A DNA stretch of 43,363 nt, taken from positions 1 through 43,363 of the forward strand of contig CAZPDM010000029.1 in NCBI GenBank assembly GCA_964585305.1. The letters are read 5' to 3'. This DNA comes from CAZPDM01 sp964585305. GTDB lineage: Bacteria; Planctomycetota; Uabimicrobiia; Uabimicrobiales; JABWCH01. Made by a program: the position numbers and the translations under genes. Under the pieces are notes generated by a model. It had not been told where the DNA came from and did not search any database. It saw only the letters and a program-made list of their open reading frames with translations. Below, piece after piece: positions 1 through 8,711 of the stretch (the first letter of the stretch is position 1; each line of letters opens with the position of its first letter).

Positions 1-2389
1 GCACCACAAAGCATTCCTGAAACGAGGAAGCACAGGAATTGAGGATTTCAAAAAACTTTATGTTCAAAATGGAATGCCATTTTTTGCATATAATATCGGT
101 ATAGTAGTCCAAAGGAGAAAGAGGTAACAATTTCGAGTTATGATAAAAATGGTGACTATATCTATCTGTTTCCGGATGTTGTAAATTACACTCCTGGGGA
201 AAATAAGACGCCAGTACAATTCTTTTTTTCATCCATTTTAGTACTGTTTGCGATTCCACTTTCTCTACAGGGGAACTCGCCAGAATACGAGTAGCAAGAT
301 GCAGAACATCAAAATAAAAAGACTCGGTTTGTTTTTCTAGCCAATCCAAAACACCCTCGGCATCTCTGAACATCTGGCTTAAAAAAATTAAAACATCTCC
401 AGAAATAGAAGAAAAAATCCAGCCCTTTTGTAACTCAAGAACAGAAGAAAGCGAATTTCCATCTATTTGGGAAGTGTGATATAGATAATCAGCTACAAGA
501 TACTCGGCTATCTGTTTATGAGCAAATTCCCATGCACCTGGGGCAACAGGCACTAGAAAGCCTGTCTGTTCACAAATACGCTGGAAAGATTCTGAATCTT
601 GGATAGGAAACTCCCCTAGACCTATGCGTAAATCTTCTTTTTCAAGGTAAATCCGTTCTGTTTTAAACATTTGTAATGATGCGCGTCCTAAAACCAAAGA
701 ACCTTTTTGCTCGTATTGAAGTATCTGATCAGAAGATAGCCTATTCTCTACTTCTGCTCTTTGAATCCAGTAGTAGCATATTTTTCGTATCCACTCACGT
801 AGGTTCAATACCTCCAGGGGAAGCTGCAAAGTAACGGCCAGGATGCTTACACTGAGAGGAGAAAACGTCCAGCTATCAAGACATTCATCATCAAAAACTT
901 TTTCCGAAGAATTCTTAATAAGATCCAGTAAATCTTCTCTTTTATAAATTTGCAGTAATTTGCAAATATTCTTTTTAGACAACGTAGCAATATGTAGTAT
1001 TTGAGGAACTGGAGTATTGGGATTTCGGGCTAGTCCCCTGGTAGCCAGAATATATGGAAATTTCTTATCCAAAAGAAATCGTTCTATTTCGCAACGTTTA
1101 CTTTCGTTGATTTCATCAAATCCATCAATCAATAGCCATATTCTGCCTTTGAGATTGTATCGTTCGATTTCACTGTAAAAATTCTCCCATATCCATTGAG
1201 GATTTATCTGATGCGAGATAAAGAGTTCTAATGGTTCATCTTTAAATATCCATTCCCTGGTTTTTATCAGAATGGGGAGTCCCAGATGCCGAAAATTACC
1301 TTCCAATAAGTGATGGTAGCACTGGCCTAACAGAACAGACTTTCCACATCCAGCTTCTCCTTTGATAACCGTTCCAGAGAATTTTTCGGGATCGAATTTA
1401 AAAATTTCATCATAGGGATCAGCGTGGAATTTTTCATAACTTTTAGCAAATTTGTCGTTATCTTCTTCCTTGACTTCCAAAGTAAGTAAGTCTGAGCTGT
1501 TCAAGCTTTCTCCACGCCAATCTCGCATAGGTATCTGCTTCTTTTTCCAGAAGTCCGTCAGATCATGTCCTGTTATACTCTGGCGACAGTGGCATAAAAG
1601 TTCTCCGATGCTTGCAATTACCAACAACCTGTCTTTATGGTCTGTCAAAATTTTAGAAGGAATGTCTTTGTAATTTATGGCAGGAACAATTGCGGTCCCG
1701 TCTGGATAAACGGAGAAAAAAGTTTCCAACTTTTCTCCAAGTGAACCGATTTCCTTTATCCTCCCATATTCATCAACAACTCCAGTACAACCGATACGAT
1801 TTGGCCAGGGATAATCCTGAAAATGTCGCACAATAGCACTGACTACCACGGAAAGCATCCAGGAATTTCCTTCTATTTTGTCAAATTTTTCTATTTTCCA
1901 TGCAAACTCTTTTTCTAAATAGTTCTCAACAAGCAATCCACATATTTCTTCTCGGTCGTTGATATAGTGCTTCCGGGTAAAATATCCATGTATAGAGCAA
2001 GGCATATCTTGAGTAACCATAGTAAAAATCCTGATGCGATTTTCCATGTCATGGCAATGTTTTAAAATAGAAGGAGATTCGAGTTTCTCTGGAATGATAT
2101 CATATTCGATACTTGTCGCTATCTGGATAATACTGGTTATAAGATATGGCCAACCGCTGATGTCTTGCTTTTTTGTGTTCCTGAGGCAATAGGGCCAGAG
2201 ATATGATTCAAATTTGCTGCGATATTCTTTTTTTTCTTTCTGTTCGAGAGTACATGCCCACAATTCAGCTAACTCAAAACACCTTTCAGCGGTTTCTCTT
2301 CTCTTACGCAAGTTCCATGAAATAACCTTTTCTGGATATGGATCGTTTATTAAATCTCTACCCCATTGATCCAATAATGATGCTTCCAT
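1..2389 (-). CDS. Lon-protease/NACHT STAND NTPase (3' end outside window)
   Basis: I translated this frame by hand: it is open for about 796 codons from the ATG at 2389 to the window edge, so the C-terminus is missing. The NACHT-type NTPase has a Walker A GEAGCGKS at residues 344-351 and a Walker B LLIDGFDE ending near residue 426, followed by a helical region. Upstream, residues 170-245 resemble the Lon (S16) proteolytic domain: EGNSWML aligns with the catalytic-serine segment of Lon, and GRIKEIGSLGEKLE with its GxxxxIGGLKEK segment. The candidate dyad is S176 and K220, 44 residues apart; E. coli Lon has S679 and K722, 43 apart. By analogy with STAND proteins, ligand sensing by the C-terminus would activate the N-terminal protease; this is inference. 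It lies 6 nt behind the 176-aa gene and is probably co-transcribed with it. Confidence 0.85.
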   Translation of the reverse strand, partial: MEASLLDQWGRDLINDPYPEKVISWNLRKRRETAERCFELAELWACTLEQKEKKEYRSKFESYLWPYCLRNTKKQDISGWPYLITSIIQIATSIEYDIIPEKLESPSILKHCHDMENRIRIFTMVTQDMPCSIHGYFTRKHYINDREEICGLLVENYLEKEFAWKIEKFDKIEGNSWMLSVVVSAIVRHFQDYPWPNRIGCTGVVDEYGRIKEIGSLGEKLETFFSVYPDGTAIVPAINYKDIPSKILTDHKDRLLVIASIGELLCHCRQSITGHDLTDFWKKKQIPMRDWRGESLNSSDLLTLEVKEEDNDKFAKSYEKFHADPYDEIFKFDPEKFSGTVIKGEAGCGKSVLLGQCYHHLLEGNFRHLGLPILIKTREWIFKDEPLELFISHQINPQWIWENFYSEIERYNLKGRIWLLIDGFDEINESKRCEIERFLLDKKFPYILATRGLARNPNTPVPQILHIATLSKKNICKLLQIYKREDLLDLIKNSSEKVFDDECLDSWTFSPLSVSILAVTLQLPLEVLNLREWIRKICYYWIQRAEVENRLSSDQILQYEQKGSLVLGRASLQMFKTERIYLEKEDLRIGLGEFPIQDSESFQRICEQTGFLVPVAPGAWEFAHKQIAEYLVADYLYHTSQIDGNSLSSVLELQKGWIFSSISGDVLIFLSQMFRDAEGVLDWLEKQTESFYFDVLHLATRILASSPVEKVESQTVLKWMKKRIVLASYFPQECNLQHPETDRYSHHFYHNSKLLPLSPLDYYTDIICKKWHSILNIKFFEILNSCASSFQECFVV

Positions 2390-2395
2390 ACTTAT

Positions 2396-2926
2396 TTATT
2401 CCTTTCGATATATTTCCAAAGCCATATCGATTGGCTCATCCACAACAATTTCCAACTTCCGTTGAATTTGAGTCATTTTTTGCCGCAATTCTTCTAAAGA
2501 ACCACAATTTATAAAAAGCTCTTCTTCATCTTGAATACTCTCAACAGGAATTATTTCTTTGTTTCCTTTTTGGTTCACAAGGCAAATCTCGACATGTGCT
2601 ATGGGGCGAGAATCAGATAAGCGAACTTGAATTTTTACTTGCCCATCCTCTATAAACTGGTAATGGATGCTGTCCTGATATTCACATTGGCAAGTGCTAG
2701 ATGCTGCCCGACGATAAGAAAGTGCTATAGGGCTTCCTACATGAAGTATAGGAATCTTCACATCTGTAGTATTTTGTAATGCTTCTACTACTTGTTCTTC
2801 CATAACTTCACGAAATACATCCTGTTCCTGAATGCTATCTCCATAACTTTCCCATTCTTTCAACTCTTCTTTAGAAGCGTTGAATATTTTCTGTAAAACT
2901 TCTGGTATCATTTTTTTATCAGTCAT
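2396..2926 (-). CDS. Hypothetical protein between sigma-like and NACHT genes
   Basis: This 176-aa protein matches no family I recognise. I chose the ATG at 2926 (MTDKKMIPE) because an AAGGAG-type ribosome binding site lies just upstream. A longer frame starting at 2974 would sit deep inside the preceding gene. The start overlaps the stop of the sigma-like gene by 8 nt, and the stop is 6 nt before the NACHT gene, so the three look translationally coupled. The protein is acidic and soluble, with no signal peptide. It has a CxC motif in the middle (STCQCEYQ) and a beta-rich central part (KIQVRLSDSRPIAHVEICLV). It could be a partner or inhibitor of either neighbour, but nothing in the sequence shows which. 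Confidence 0.75.
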   Translation of the reverse strand: MTDKKMIPEVLQKIFNASKEELKEWESYGDSIQEQDVFREVMEEQVVEALQNTTDVKIPILHVGSPIALSYRRAASSTCQCEYQDSIHYQFIEDGQVKIQVRLSDSRPIAHVEICLVNQKGNKEIIPVESIQDEEELFINCGSLEELRQKMTQIQRKLEIVVDEPIDMALEIYRKE

Positions 2927-3557
2927 TTTTTTCTCCTTTTTGAATTTCCTTTGCCATGTCTTTGATTTTTTCAATTCTTATATCTATTGCAGGCCGAGAA
3001 ATTTTAAAAAAATCACTTAGTTTTTTTACGTTAAAATGACAGCCATTCTTATCTTCTTGCAAATATAATTCAGGGGATTCTAAAGCAAGTTCCAGAATAT
3101 GCACTGATTGTTTCCATATTTCTTTCTGTGCCGGAGTGGATGACTGCATTATGCTTGTAATCGAATCAAAAATTTTTTTAACAAGCGATTTTTCCAATCC
3201 AACATGTATTTCTAAAGTCCTTTTTTCGTTGGATTGTGAAATAGATTCAAATTTTTCAGGGTCTATAGATTTTTCACATTTATAATGGCTAAATTTCTTT
3301 TTTTTCAGTTGTTTCAATCTATTGACAACACATTTCAATATATAACGTTTTCGCGACTCAGAAGTAATTAGTTTTCTTATAAACTTATCATTCCCCTTAT
3401 TTACCTGCACCCAAAGGTATTTTAGAACATCCATAAAAGCCTCTTCTCTTTGCTCTATAGCAAATTCCATACGTACCAGTAGTGGATGATTGATTATTTC
3501 TTTTTTTGGTTTTTCTTCATTAAGAAAAAGTTCCTCAAAAAATTCTCTGCTTTCCAT
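2919..3557 (-). CDS. Sigma-70/ECF-like or HTH regulatory protein
   Basis: This is a 212-aa basic protein. Residues 38-85 form a helical block (AFMDVLKYLWVQVNK, then RKRYILKCVVNRLKQLKKK) resembling sigma-70 region 2. The C-terminal part (residues 171-205, VKKLSDFFKISRPAIDIRIE) looks like the region 4 helix-turn-helix. The match is weak and the region 2 core is not canonical, so an HTH adaptor is also possible. A strong ribosome binding site (AAGGAGG) precedes the ATG. It is first in a three-gene operon with the 176-aa protein and the Lon-NACHT protein, which suggests it controls that system or acts within it. It ends in TGA, so TGA works as a normal stop here. Confidence 0.65.
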   Translation of the reverse strand: MESREFFEELFLNEEKPKKEIINHPLLVRMEFAIEQREEAFMDVLKYLWVQVNKGNDKFIRKLITSESRKRYILKCVVNRLKQLKKKKFSHYKCEKSIDPEKFESISQSNEKRTLEIHVGLEKSLVKKIFDSITSIMQSSTPAQKEIWKQSVHILELALESPELYLQEDKNGCHFNVKKLSDFFKISRPAIDIRIEKIKDMAKEIQKGEKND

Positions 3558-3752
3558 TTAAATTATCCTCCTTCATATTTTTCATTTTGTTAATAACATA
3601 TCTCTTTCTTATATAAGTCTTATTTATCTAATAAGTGCAGCTTTTATGTTAAATTTATTTCTATTTTTTTCTTTTTTCACTCCTAATTACAATGAACATA
3701 TATCTCCAAAATAATAGTAGTATTATTGAAACGCATAAACGCAAAAAAAGCA

Positions 3753-3783
3753 CTTGCCAACACAATTTTATAGTGTTGGCAAG
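3753..3783. terminator. Intrinsic terminator after the R-M operon
   Basis: Perfect 11-bp inverted repeat (CTTGCCAACAC / GTGTTGGCAAG) with a 9-nt loop. On the minus strand it is followed by a run of seven T residues about 3 nt beyond the stem; on the plus strand by TTTGTTTTTT. It lies 25 nt past the methyltransferase stop and probably ends the restriction-modification transcript. The rest of the gap up to 3557 is AT-rich leader DNA of the sigma-like operon, with no other gene visible. Confidence 0.8.
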
Positions 3784-3808
3784 TTTGTTTTTTAGTTAAT
3801 ACAGTTTC

Positions 3809-4726
3809 TCATATTGTTGGTAAATCATTTAACCATGCAAGATTTTTGCTAATAATTAGTTCAAATATTTTTGAATGATGGGTATTAGTCATTGGAATCA
3901 TTCGCATTTGAAAACAGTATTTTCTAGCCAGACTTTTAACTTCTTCTGAAAAATCATAAGTCATAATAAAATAGCCAGCAATTTTGTTTGTTATTTCAAA
4001 AAGAAAATCATGGTCTAAATTAAAATGTTTATACAATCTTTTTCCTGCTTTCTTTCCACCTACTGTATAGGGTGGGTCAAGAAAAAATATAGTATCAACA
4101 TCTAATCCATATTGAGGGATAATCTCTAAAGCATCGGTTTTTATAAACTCTATTCTATCTCTAATGAGATTTAAATCTTGCAATCTTTTGGCTATAGTGT
4201 TTGGATACCAGCGAGATTTTATTCCTTTTCCTTTTTCCCCCTCTTTCAATAAACCAGAACCTCTTGCCAGAATTCCACCATGATATGTCCTATTTTTAAG
4301 AATCGTCTGAAATGCTCTTTGCTTTATATCTGTTGAAGTTTTTGCAAGTTCTTCGATAACATTTTCTCTAGTAATATTAAAAGATAAAATTTTTTCTGCT
4401 AGCCAATTTGCCTCACCATGAACTATAGTCTCCCATACTGATGCCACATCTTCATCAAGTTCGCACATAAGAACTTTGGGAACAAGATTTTCAAATAGAG
4501 CAGTTAAACTGATAATTCCTCCTCCGGCAAATGGTTCAATCAATAAATTAGGTTTTGTAGGAAGAGATTTTATCCATTGTCTAAATGTCGGAACAAACCA
4601 TGTTTTACCACCTGGATATCTAAAAGGACTTCGTTGTGGTACAGAGGCAATATTAACACAAGTAGGTATTTCTGTAGTGAATCCAATATCAGAAAAAAGA
4701 TGTTGTTGGAGAATAGATTTCCACAT
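3809..4726 (-). CDS. D12-class N6-adenine DNA methyltransferase
   Basis: This 305-aa enzyme should transfer a methyl group from SAM to adenine N6 in the recognition site, protecting the host from the adjacent nuclease. Motifs follow the Dam/D12 (alpha) order: FRYPGGK at residues 35-41, EPFAGGG (SAM-binding motif I) at 64-70, and the catalytic DPPY at 217-220. Its length fits the family. Its ATG overlaps the endonuclease stop by one base (TAATG), so the two are translationally coupled, with the nuclease gene first. The target cannot be read from the sequence, but an adenine methyltransferase implies an A in the recognition site. That differs from NotI itself (GCGGCCGC). Confidence 0.93.
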   Translation of the reverse strand: MWKSILQQHLFSDIGFTTEIPTCVNIASVPQRSPFRYPGGKTWFVPTFRQWIKSLPTKPNLLIEPFAGGGIISLTALFENLVPKVLMCELDEDVASVWETIVHGEANWLAEKILSFNITRENVIEELAKTSTDIKQRAFQTILKNRTYHGGILARGSGLLKEGEKGKGIKSRWYPNTIAKRLQDLNLIRDRIEFIKTDALEIIPQYGLDVDTIFFLDPPYTVGGKKAGKRLYKHFNLDHDFLFEITNKIAGYFIMTYDFSEEVKSLARKYCFQMRMIPMTNTHHSKIFELIISKNLAWLNDLPTI

Positions 4727-5601
4727 TAAAACAACCTTTCCAGAGTCTGATTCACTGGAGATGACTCAAGCTGTTCATCTAATTTTTCTTGCAAAATCTT
4801 AACAAAATCTTCTACTTTACCTGGATGTGGTGTTGTTATAGCAATTAAAGACTGCTGAAATTTTGTGAATACTTCGTCCACTTTCTTTAGTCTATATCTT
4901 TTAGATGTTTCATCCAGATACAGATCGTATATAAACCATGCAATATCAGCTTCAGATTTTGGGACTCGTTCCAAAACTGGAAATGTTTCAAAAAACTCTT
5001 TATTTAAAGCAACTGCAATTTTTTTATTCCAAGAATTTAGAATACCTCCTTTGAACAATAATTGTGGAGCAAGTCTTTTGCGAGAAGAAGATAAATAATC
5101 TGGCCTTGGATAATTCGGCTCTTGTGCCCAATCCATATATTGATTCTTTTCTGGATCAGCCATGTAATGGCTAAATGGCTCGCGAATATTCCCAGATATA
5201 TAAACTCCTTGAATTTCAAGAACTCCAAAATCGTAAACTTTTTCATATTTATCGTATGCTACAAGAACCATATCAATATTTCCTGCGGATTTCCCATAAG
5301 AATCATTGATCCTAACTTCAAGCAAAGAACTCCAGCTAGTGCCTTCAGGAAAGAAAAAATCAGCGGCATCTTTAGTGATAACCCAATCTTCACGAAATCT
5401 TATAGGACATGTAATAATGGGTGAATTATGATGATATATACTACATACTCCAAGCGGATTTTTTGCTTTGTCTTTAGTACAATTTGGAACTTTATTATTA
5501 AACGGACATAATTTATCTTTACGATAACGAACTGCTTTTTCAGAAAAATCAGTTGTAAGATGGCCAAATACTTCGCTAAGTGGATGTTTGCCTGAACACA
5601 T
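4726..5601 (-). CDS. NotI-family type II restriction endonuclease
   Basis: This 291-aa protein resembles NotI in three places. Four cysteines at 32, 41, 53 and 65 (CPF..., PLGVCSI, CPIRF) match the N-terminal metal-binding Cys4 fold known from NotI. A candidate PD-(D/E)xK site consists of D110 (GNIDMVLV) with E129 and Q131 in the segment FGVLEIQ, very close to YGVLEIQ of NotI. The segment after it (GVYISGNIREPFSHYM) also fits. An alignment would confirm the family. A good ribosome binding site (GGGGAG) precedes the ATG at 5601. It is the first gene of a two-gene operon with the D12 methyltransferase. The gap upstream (5602-5810) holds its promoter region and a hairpin. Confidence 0.85.
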   Translation of the reverse strand: MCSGKHPLSEVFGHLTTDFSEKAVRYRKDKLCPFNNKVPNCTKDKAKNPLGVCSIYHHNSPIITCPIRFREDWVITKDAADFFFPEGTSWSSLLEVRINDSYGKSAGNIDMVLVAYDKYEKVYDFGVLEIQGVYISGNIREPFSHYMADPEKNQYMDWAQEPNYPRPDYLSSSRKRLAPQLLFKGGILNSWNKKIAVALNKEFFETFPVLERVPKSEADIAWFIYDLYLDETSKRYRLKKVDEVFTKFQQSLIAITTPHPGKVEDFVKILQEKLDEQLESSPVNQTLERLF

Positions 5602-5725
5602 TTTCTCCCCGCATTTCTAAATGAATGGTCAAAAAACATTTAAATTAGATAATATTTCTCTACCATCTCTAAAAGTAATTGAAGCATAAAGGCTAGAAAA
5701 TAGTTTCTTTATATAAAATTTTTTC

Positions 5726-5763
5726 TAGGAAAATATTTGTGTTACTTCACAAATATTTTCCTA
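5726..5763. repeat. Palindromic hairpin, short member of the intergenic family
   Basis: Perfect 16-bp inverted repeat (TAGGAAAATATTTGTG / CACAAATATTTTCCTA) with a 6-nt loop. It lies between the WD40 and NotI-like genes. The GGAAAATATTTGT arm is shared with the elements at 27887 and 43245, but this copy has no inner stem. It may also terminate the WD40 transcript, though a T-run is poor on the minus strand and better on the plus strand (CTATTTTT). Confidence 0.65.
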
Positions 5764-5810
5764 TTTTTCTAAGAGAATGTTTGCTAAAGTCGCTATTATG
5801 GAAGCAAAAG

Positions 5811-7664
5811 TTAGCGGGTTTCTTGATATTGGAAGATTGTACCGCTGCTGTTTCCTACAAAAATAGCTTTTTCGTCTGGGAATGTAGCTAAAACTTTTGG
5901 TTGGTTGGTTTGAGGAATGGTTGTTAATTTAGTGCCATTTAATGACCATAGTTCAATTTTTGATTCTGTAATAACAGCAATGGTTTGTTTGTCGCTTAAA
6001 AGCAAAATACTTTTGAGATTAGGAACATTGAACTCTTGAATTTTTGCACCGGTTTGGGTATTCCATAGAGTAATGTTTCCATCTTCACAGCAACTTAGCA
6101 AATTAGAATTTACGAACTGCACAGAAAAAACGGTAAGCATATAACCAGGTAAACTCATAGCTTTCTGGCCAGTCGAAATATTCCAAAGATCTACTTTACC
6201 ACTCCAATAGCCTAATGCTATAAGATTTTCTGATTCAAGTAGAGCAGCGGAAGCAATGGTATCTTTTGTTTCTACGCTGAATAATAATTCGCCAGTACTA
6301 CAGTTCCATTTAGCAATCATACCATCTAAAGAAGCTGAATATAAAGTTTGCCCATCATTGCCAAATTGTAGCCAACGTACACTATCACTATGTCCGGTTA
6401 ATTCGTATAATAATTTTCCTGTAGAACGTTCATAAACCCATATCATATTATAGCCGGCAGAGGCAAAAAGAGTAGCATTAGGATTGATAGCAACTGCTGA
6501 AATTTCAAAATCTCTTGATATTTCAAGCCATTGTTTTCCTGTTGCAATTTCCCAAATACGAGTAGTTTTATCATCGCTGCCAGAAACTAAATATGCTTTA
6601 TTTTGAGAAATTCCAAAACTTGATATGGAATTTGTATGGCCTAAAGCTGGTAATATTTCTTTTTCTGTAGTCAGATCCCAAAGTTTCATCAACTTATCTT
6701 GGCCACCTGTTAGACAAATCATCTTATTTTGGCATGAATCACACAAACAAGCTATTTTTTTATTAGCAAGAGAAGTATTTTTGCAATTTTTATTTTTTGC
6801 AAAAGCTATAGATAATGCAGGACCTTCATGGATTTGAAAGAAACTTAACAATTTGAGTTCTTTTAAATCCCATATTCCTAATTTTCCATCTTTTGCAATG
6901 GAAATCAATTTGCCTTGATGAAAAGCTAATCTTGTAATTTCTTGATCATGAGCTTGCAAAATCTGATACTCTCCAGTAGCTATATTATATTTATAAATCT
7001 TTCCAGATTCTGTTCCTGCCAATACTTCAGTATCACATTGAGCAAATGAGACAGATTTTGCATAACCTGAAGGCAATTGAAATTTTTTAATCTCTGCACC
7101 TGTTTCACAATCCCAGATACGAATAGATTGATCCCAGGCAACTGTAGCCAGTTTATTGCTAGAAGAAGCAAACGCTACAGCGGTTACATAATCTTCATGG
7201 CCCGAAAGTTCACGGGTAGTAAGATTGGCAATATCTACAACAGCTACTTTTAGCATCATTCCAGTAGCTAAATATTTTCCAGTATAAGATATATCCAACC
7301 CACTAAAAGTGTCTTTTACTAAAGTAAGCAAAACTTTTTCTGAGGTTACATCCAGCAACCTAATAAGGGTTTCCGTTCAACATCCATCCTCGATTGCTAA
7401 TTTGGAACCATCTGGAGTATATTGTAAATCTATAATTCCATGTTCAACTTTACTAAAATTTTTAATCTTAGTACCTGTTTTTCGATCCCATAGCGTCATA
7501 TATTTTTCATCTCCGGAAATCAGATACTTTCCATCAGGAGAAAACGCTACGCCTCTCACTGGCATATCATGTTTAAAATATTCCGTGCCAAACGATTGAA
7601 CTTTTTGATATGTTTGTGCGAACAACACGCCAGCAAAAAGGAGGAAAAAAGCTAATAGCTTCAT
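5811..7664 (-). CDS. Secreted WD40-repeat protein with in-frame TGA (possible Sec)
   Basis: The ATG at 7664 has a near-perfect ribosome binding site (AAGGAGG) and a signal peptide (MKLLAFFLLFAGVLFAQ). WD40 blades follow (GVAFSPDGKYLISG, SIRIWDCETG, KLMKLWDLTTEK, TTRIWEIATGK). The frame is interrupted once, by TGA at 7377-7379 in the second blade; the same frame then runs on for about 520 codons with good WD40 sequence. The residues before TGA are EDGC, those after are TETLIRLLDV. A 7-bp hairpin with loop UGGAU starts 16 nt beyond the TGA, fitting a bacterial SECIS, so the product may contain selenocysteine next to cysteine. The alternatives are a nonsense mutation (for example TGG to TGA) or a sequencing error. 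A later insertion carries an unusual cysteine cluster (CLCDSC...C). Confidence 0.75.
7343..7361 (-). promoter_or_regulatory. SECIS-like hairpin after the TGA in the WD40 gene
   Basis: On the mRNA, AGGUUGC pairs with GUAACCU (seven pairs including one G-U) around a five-base loop UGGAU. The stem starts 16 nt and the loop 23 nt after the TGA at 7377-7379. Bacterial SECIS elements have an apical loop about 16-37 nt downstream of UGA, with a G in its first two positions. The pairing was found by eye; no folding energy was computed. Confidence 0.5.
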
Positions 7665-7793
7665 AAAATAAACCTCCTTATATTTTTTCATACAAAATAG
7701 CACATAATCTTTTATTATAGTACCAATTTAGTTTTTTGTCAAAAAAAAATAAAAAAAACGAGAAAGATAGGAGGTCAATTACCGCAAACAACA

Positions 7794-8657
7794 TTAGTAT
7801 TTGTAAAACCCTCCACGTTCCATAAATCTTTTCTCGCAGAACCCGACCTGCTGTAAAGCATCTGTTACGCCTATCTGCAAGATAGGCGAACTTTTGATGT
7901 ACTTGTTATTGCTGTTTTGATAAAAACAGCCTTGTGGATCAATCATGATATATGACTCGGTCATAGCATCATTATCCTCGTCTACGATAACGATTCCTTT
8001 CTCTTTTAAACATTCATGTCTCTTCACAAACGACATAAATTGTTCAGAATTAATGGCTAACTCTGAATAACTTTCTTCATTTTCTCCTTGAATACGAAGA
8101 ATTTGCAAGATTTTCCATCGTTCTACTTCACATTGAGAAATGAAACTGCTCATATCTTCTTGCCAATTGAGACTGGTAACAACTGAGTTCAATTTAGTAC
8201 GGATACGATGACGATGGCCATTTACTTGATTAAAGTGATTTATGTATTGAAAAGCTTTTTGTGTAGTTGCGACATGTTGACCTGTCCCACGCCCCAACTG
8301 TTTTTGAATTTTTTCCTGGGCACTGTCACAACTAATCGTAATCCAATGAAGGTATCGTCCGTAAATATTTAACCATTGATTTTTGAGCAGAGTTCCATTG
8401 GTTACTATTGAGGTTTTTAGGCCGGCATTGTAAGCGTACTGAATCATCTCCCCCAGGTGTGAATACAAAAAAGGTTCTCCTCCTGCAAAATTTATTTTGA
8501 TGCAATTAGCTTTTTTCAGTAAGTCGATAAGTCGATACGAATCGTTCAAAGATAGCCGATCATTATCTTTGATCTCTGCAAAGTTAGCATAACAAAATCG
8601 ACATTTGAGGTTACATCTTGTTTCTATATGAAAATTAACTGTATAAATATTTGTCAT
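7794..8657 (-). CDS. Prokaryotic viperin (pVip), radical SAM antiviral enzyme
   Basis: This 287-aa radical SAM protein matches viperin, not a generic radical SAM enzyme. The cluster-binding motif is CNLKCRFCY (C15, C19, C22), followed by INFAGGEPFL, SIVTNGTLL, a DSAQEKI...LGRG segment, RWKILQILRIQGEN and the diagnostic C-terminus GFCEKRFMERGGFYKY. Viperins convert CTP, GTP or UTP to 3'-deoxy-3',4'-didehydro nucleotides that terminate viral RNA synthesis. Which nucleotide this one uses cannot be read. I chose the ATG at 8657 because GGAGG lies just upstream and the conserved N-terminus begins there. A 45-aa gene precedes it by 54 nt on the same strand. No nucleotide kinase, a frequent pVip neighbour, is adjacent. 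Confidence 0.93.
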   Translation of the reverse strand: MTNIYTVNFHIETRCNLKCRFCYANFAEIKDNDRLSLNDSYRLIDLLKKANCIKINFAGGEPFLYSHLGEMIQYAYNAGLKTSIVTNGTLLKNQWLNIYGRYLHWITISCDSAQEKIQKQLGRGTGQHVATTQKAFQYINHFNQVNGHRHRIRTKLNSVVTSLNWQEDMSSFISQCEVERWKILQILRIQGENEESYSELAINSEQFMSFVKRHECLKEKGIVIVDEDNDAMTESYIMIDPQGCFYQNSNNKYIKSSPILQIGVTDALQQVGFCEKRFMERGGFYKY

Positions 8658-8711
8658 AAAAACCTCCGTAAATTTGGATTGCCGCATGGGCAGCAATCCA
8701 GTAACTTATAT

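Noticed and set aside
1452..1673. 73-aa plus-strand frame
   Set aside because: It lies antisense inside the open Lon-NACHT frame and has no supporting signals.
5811..7664. General reassignment of TGA to a sense codon
   Set aside because: The sigma-like gene and the polyferredoxin gene end at TGA, and only two genes have in-frame TGA, both with SECIS-like hairpins.
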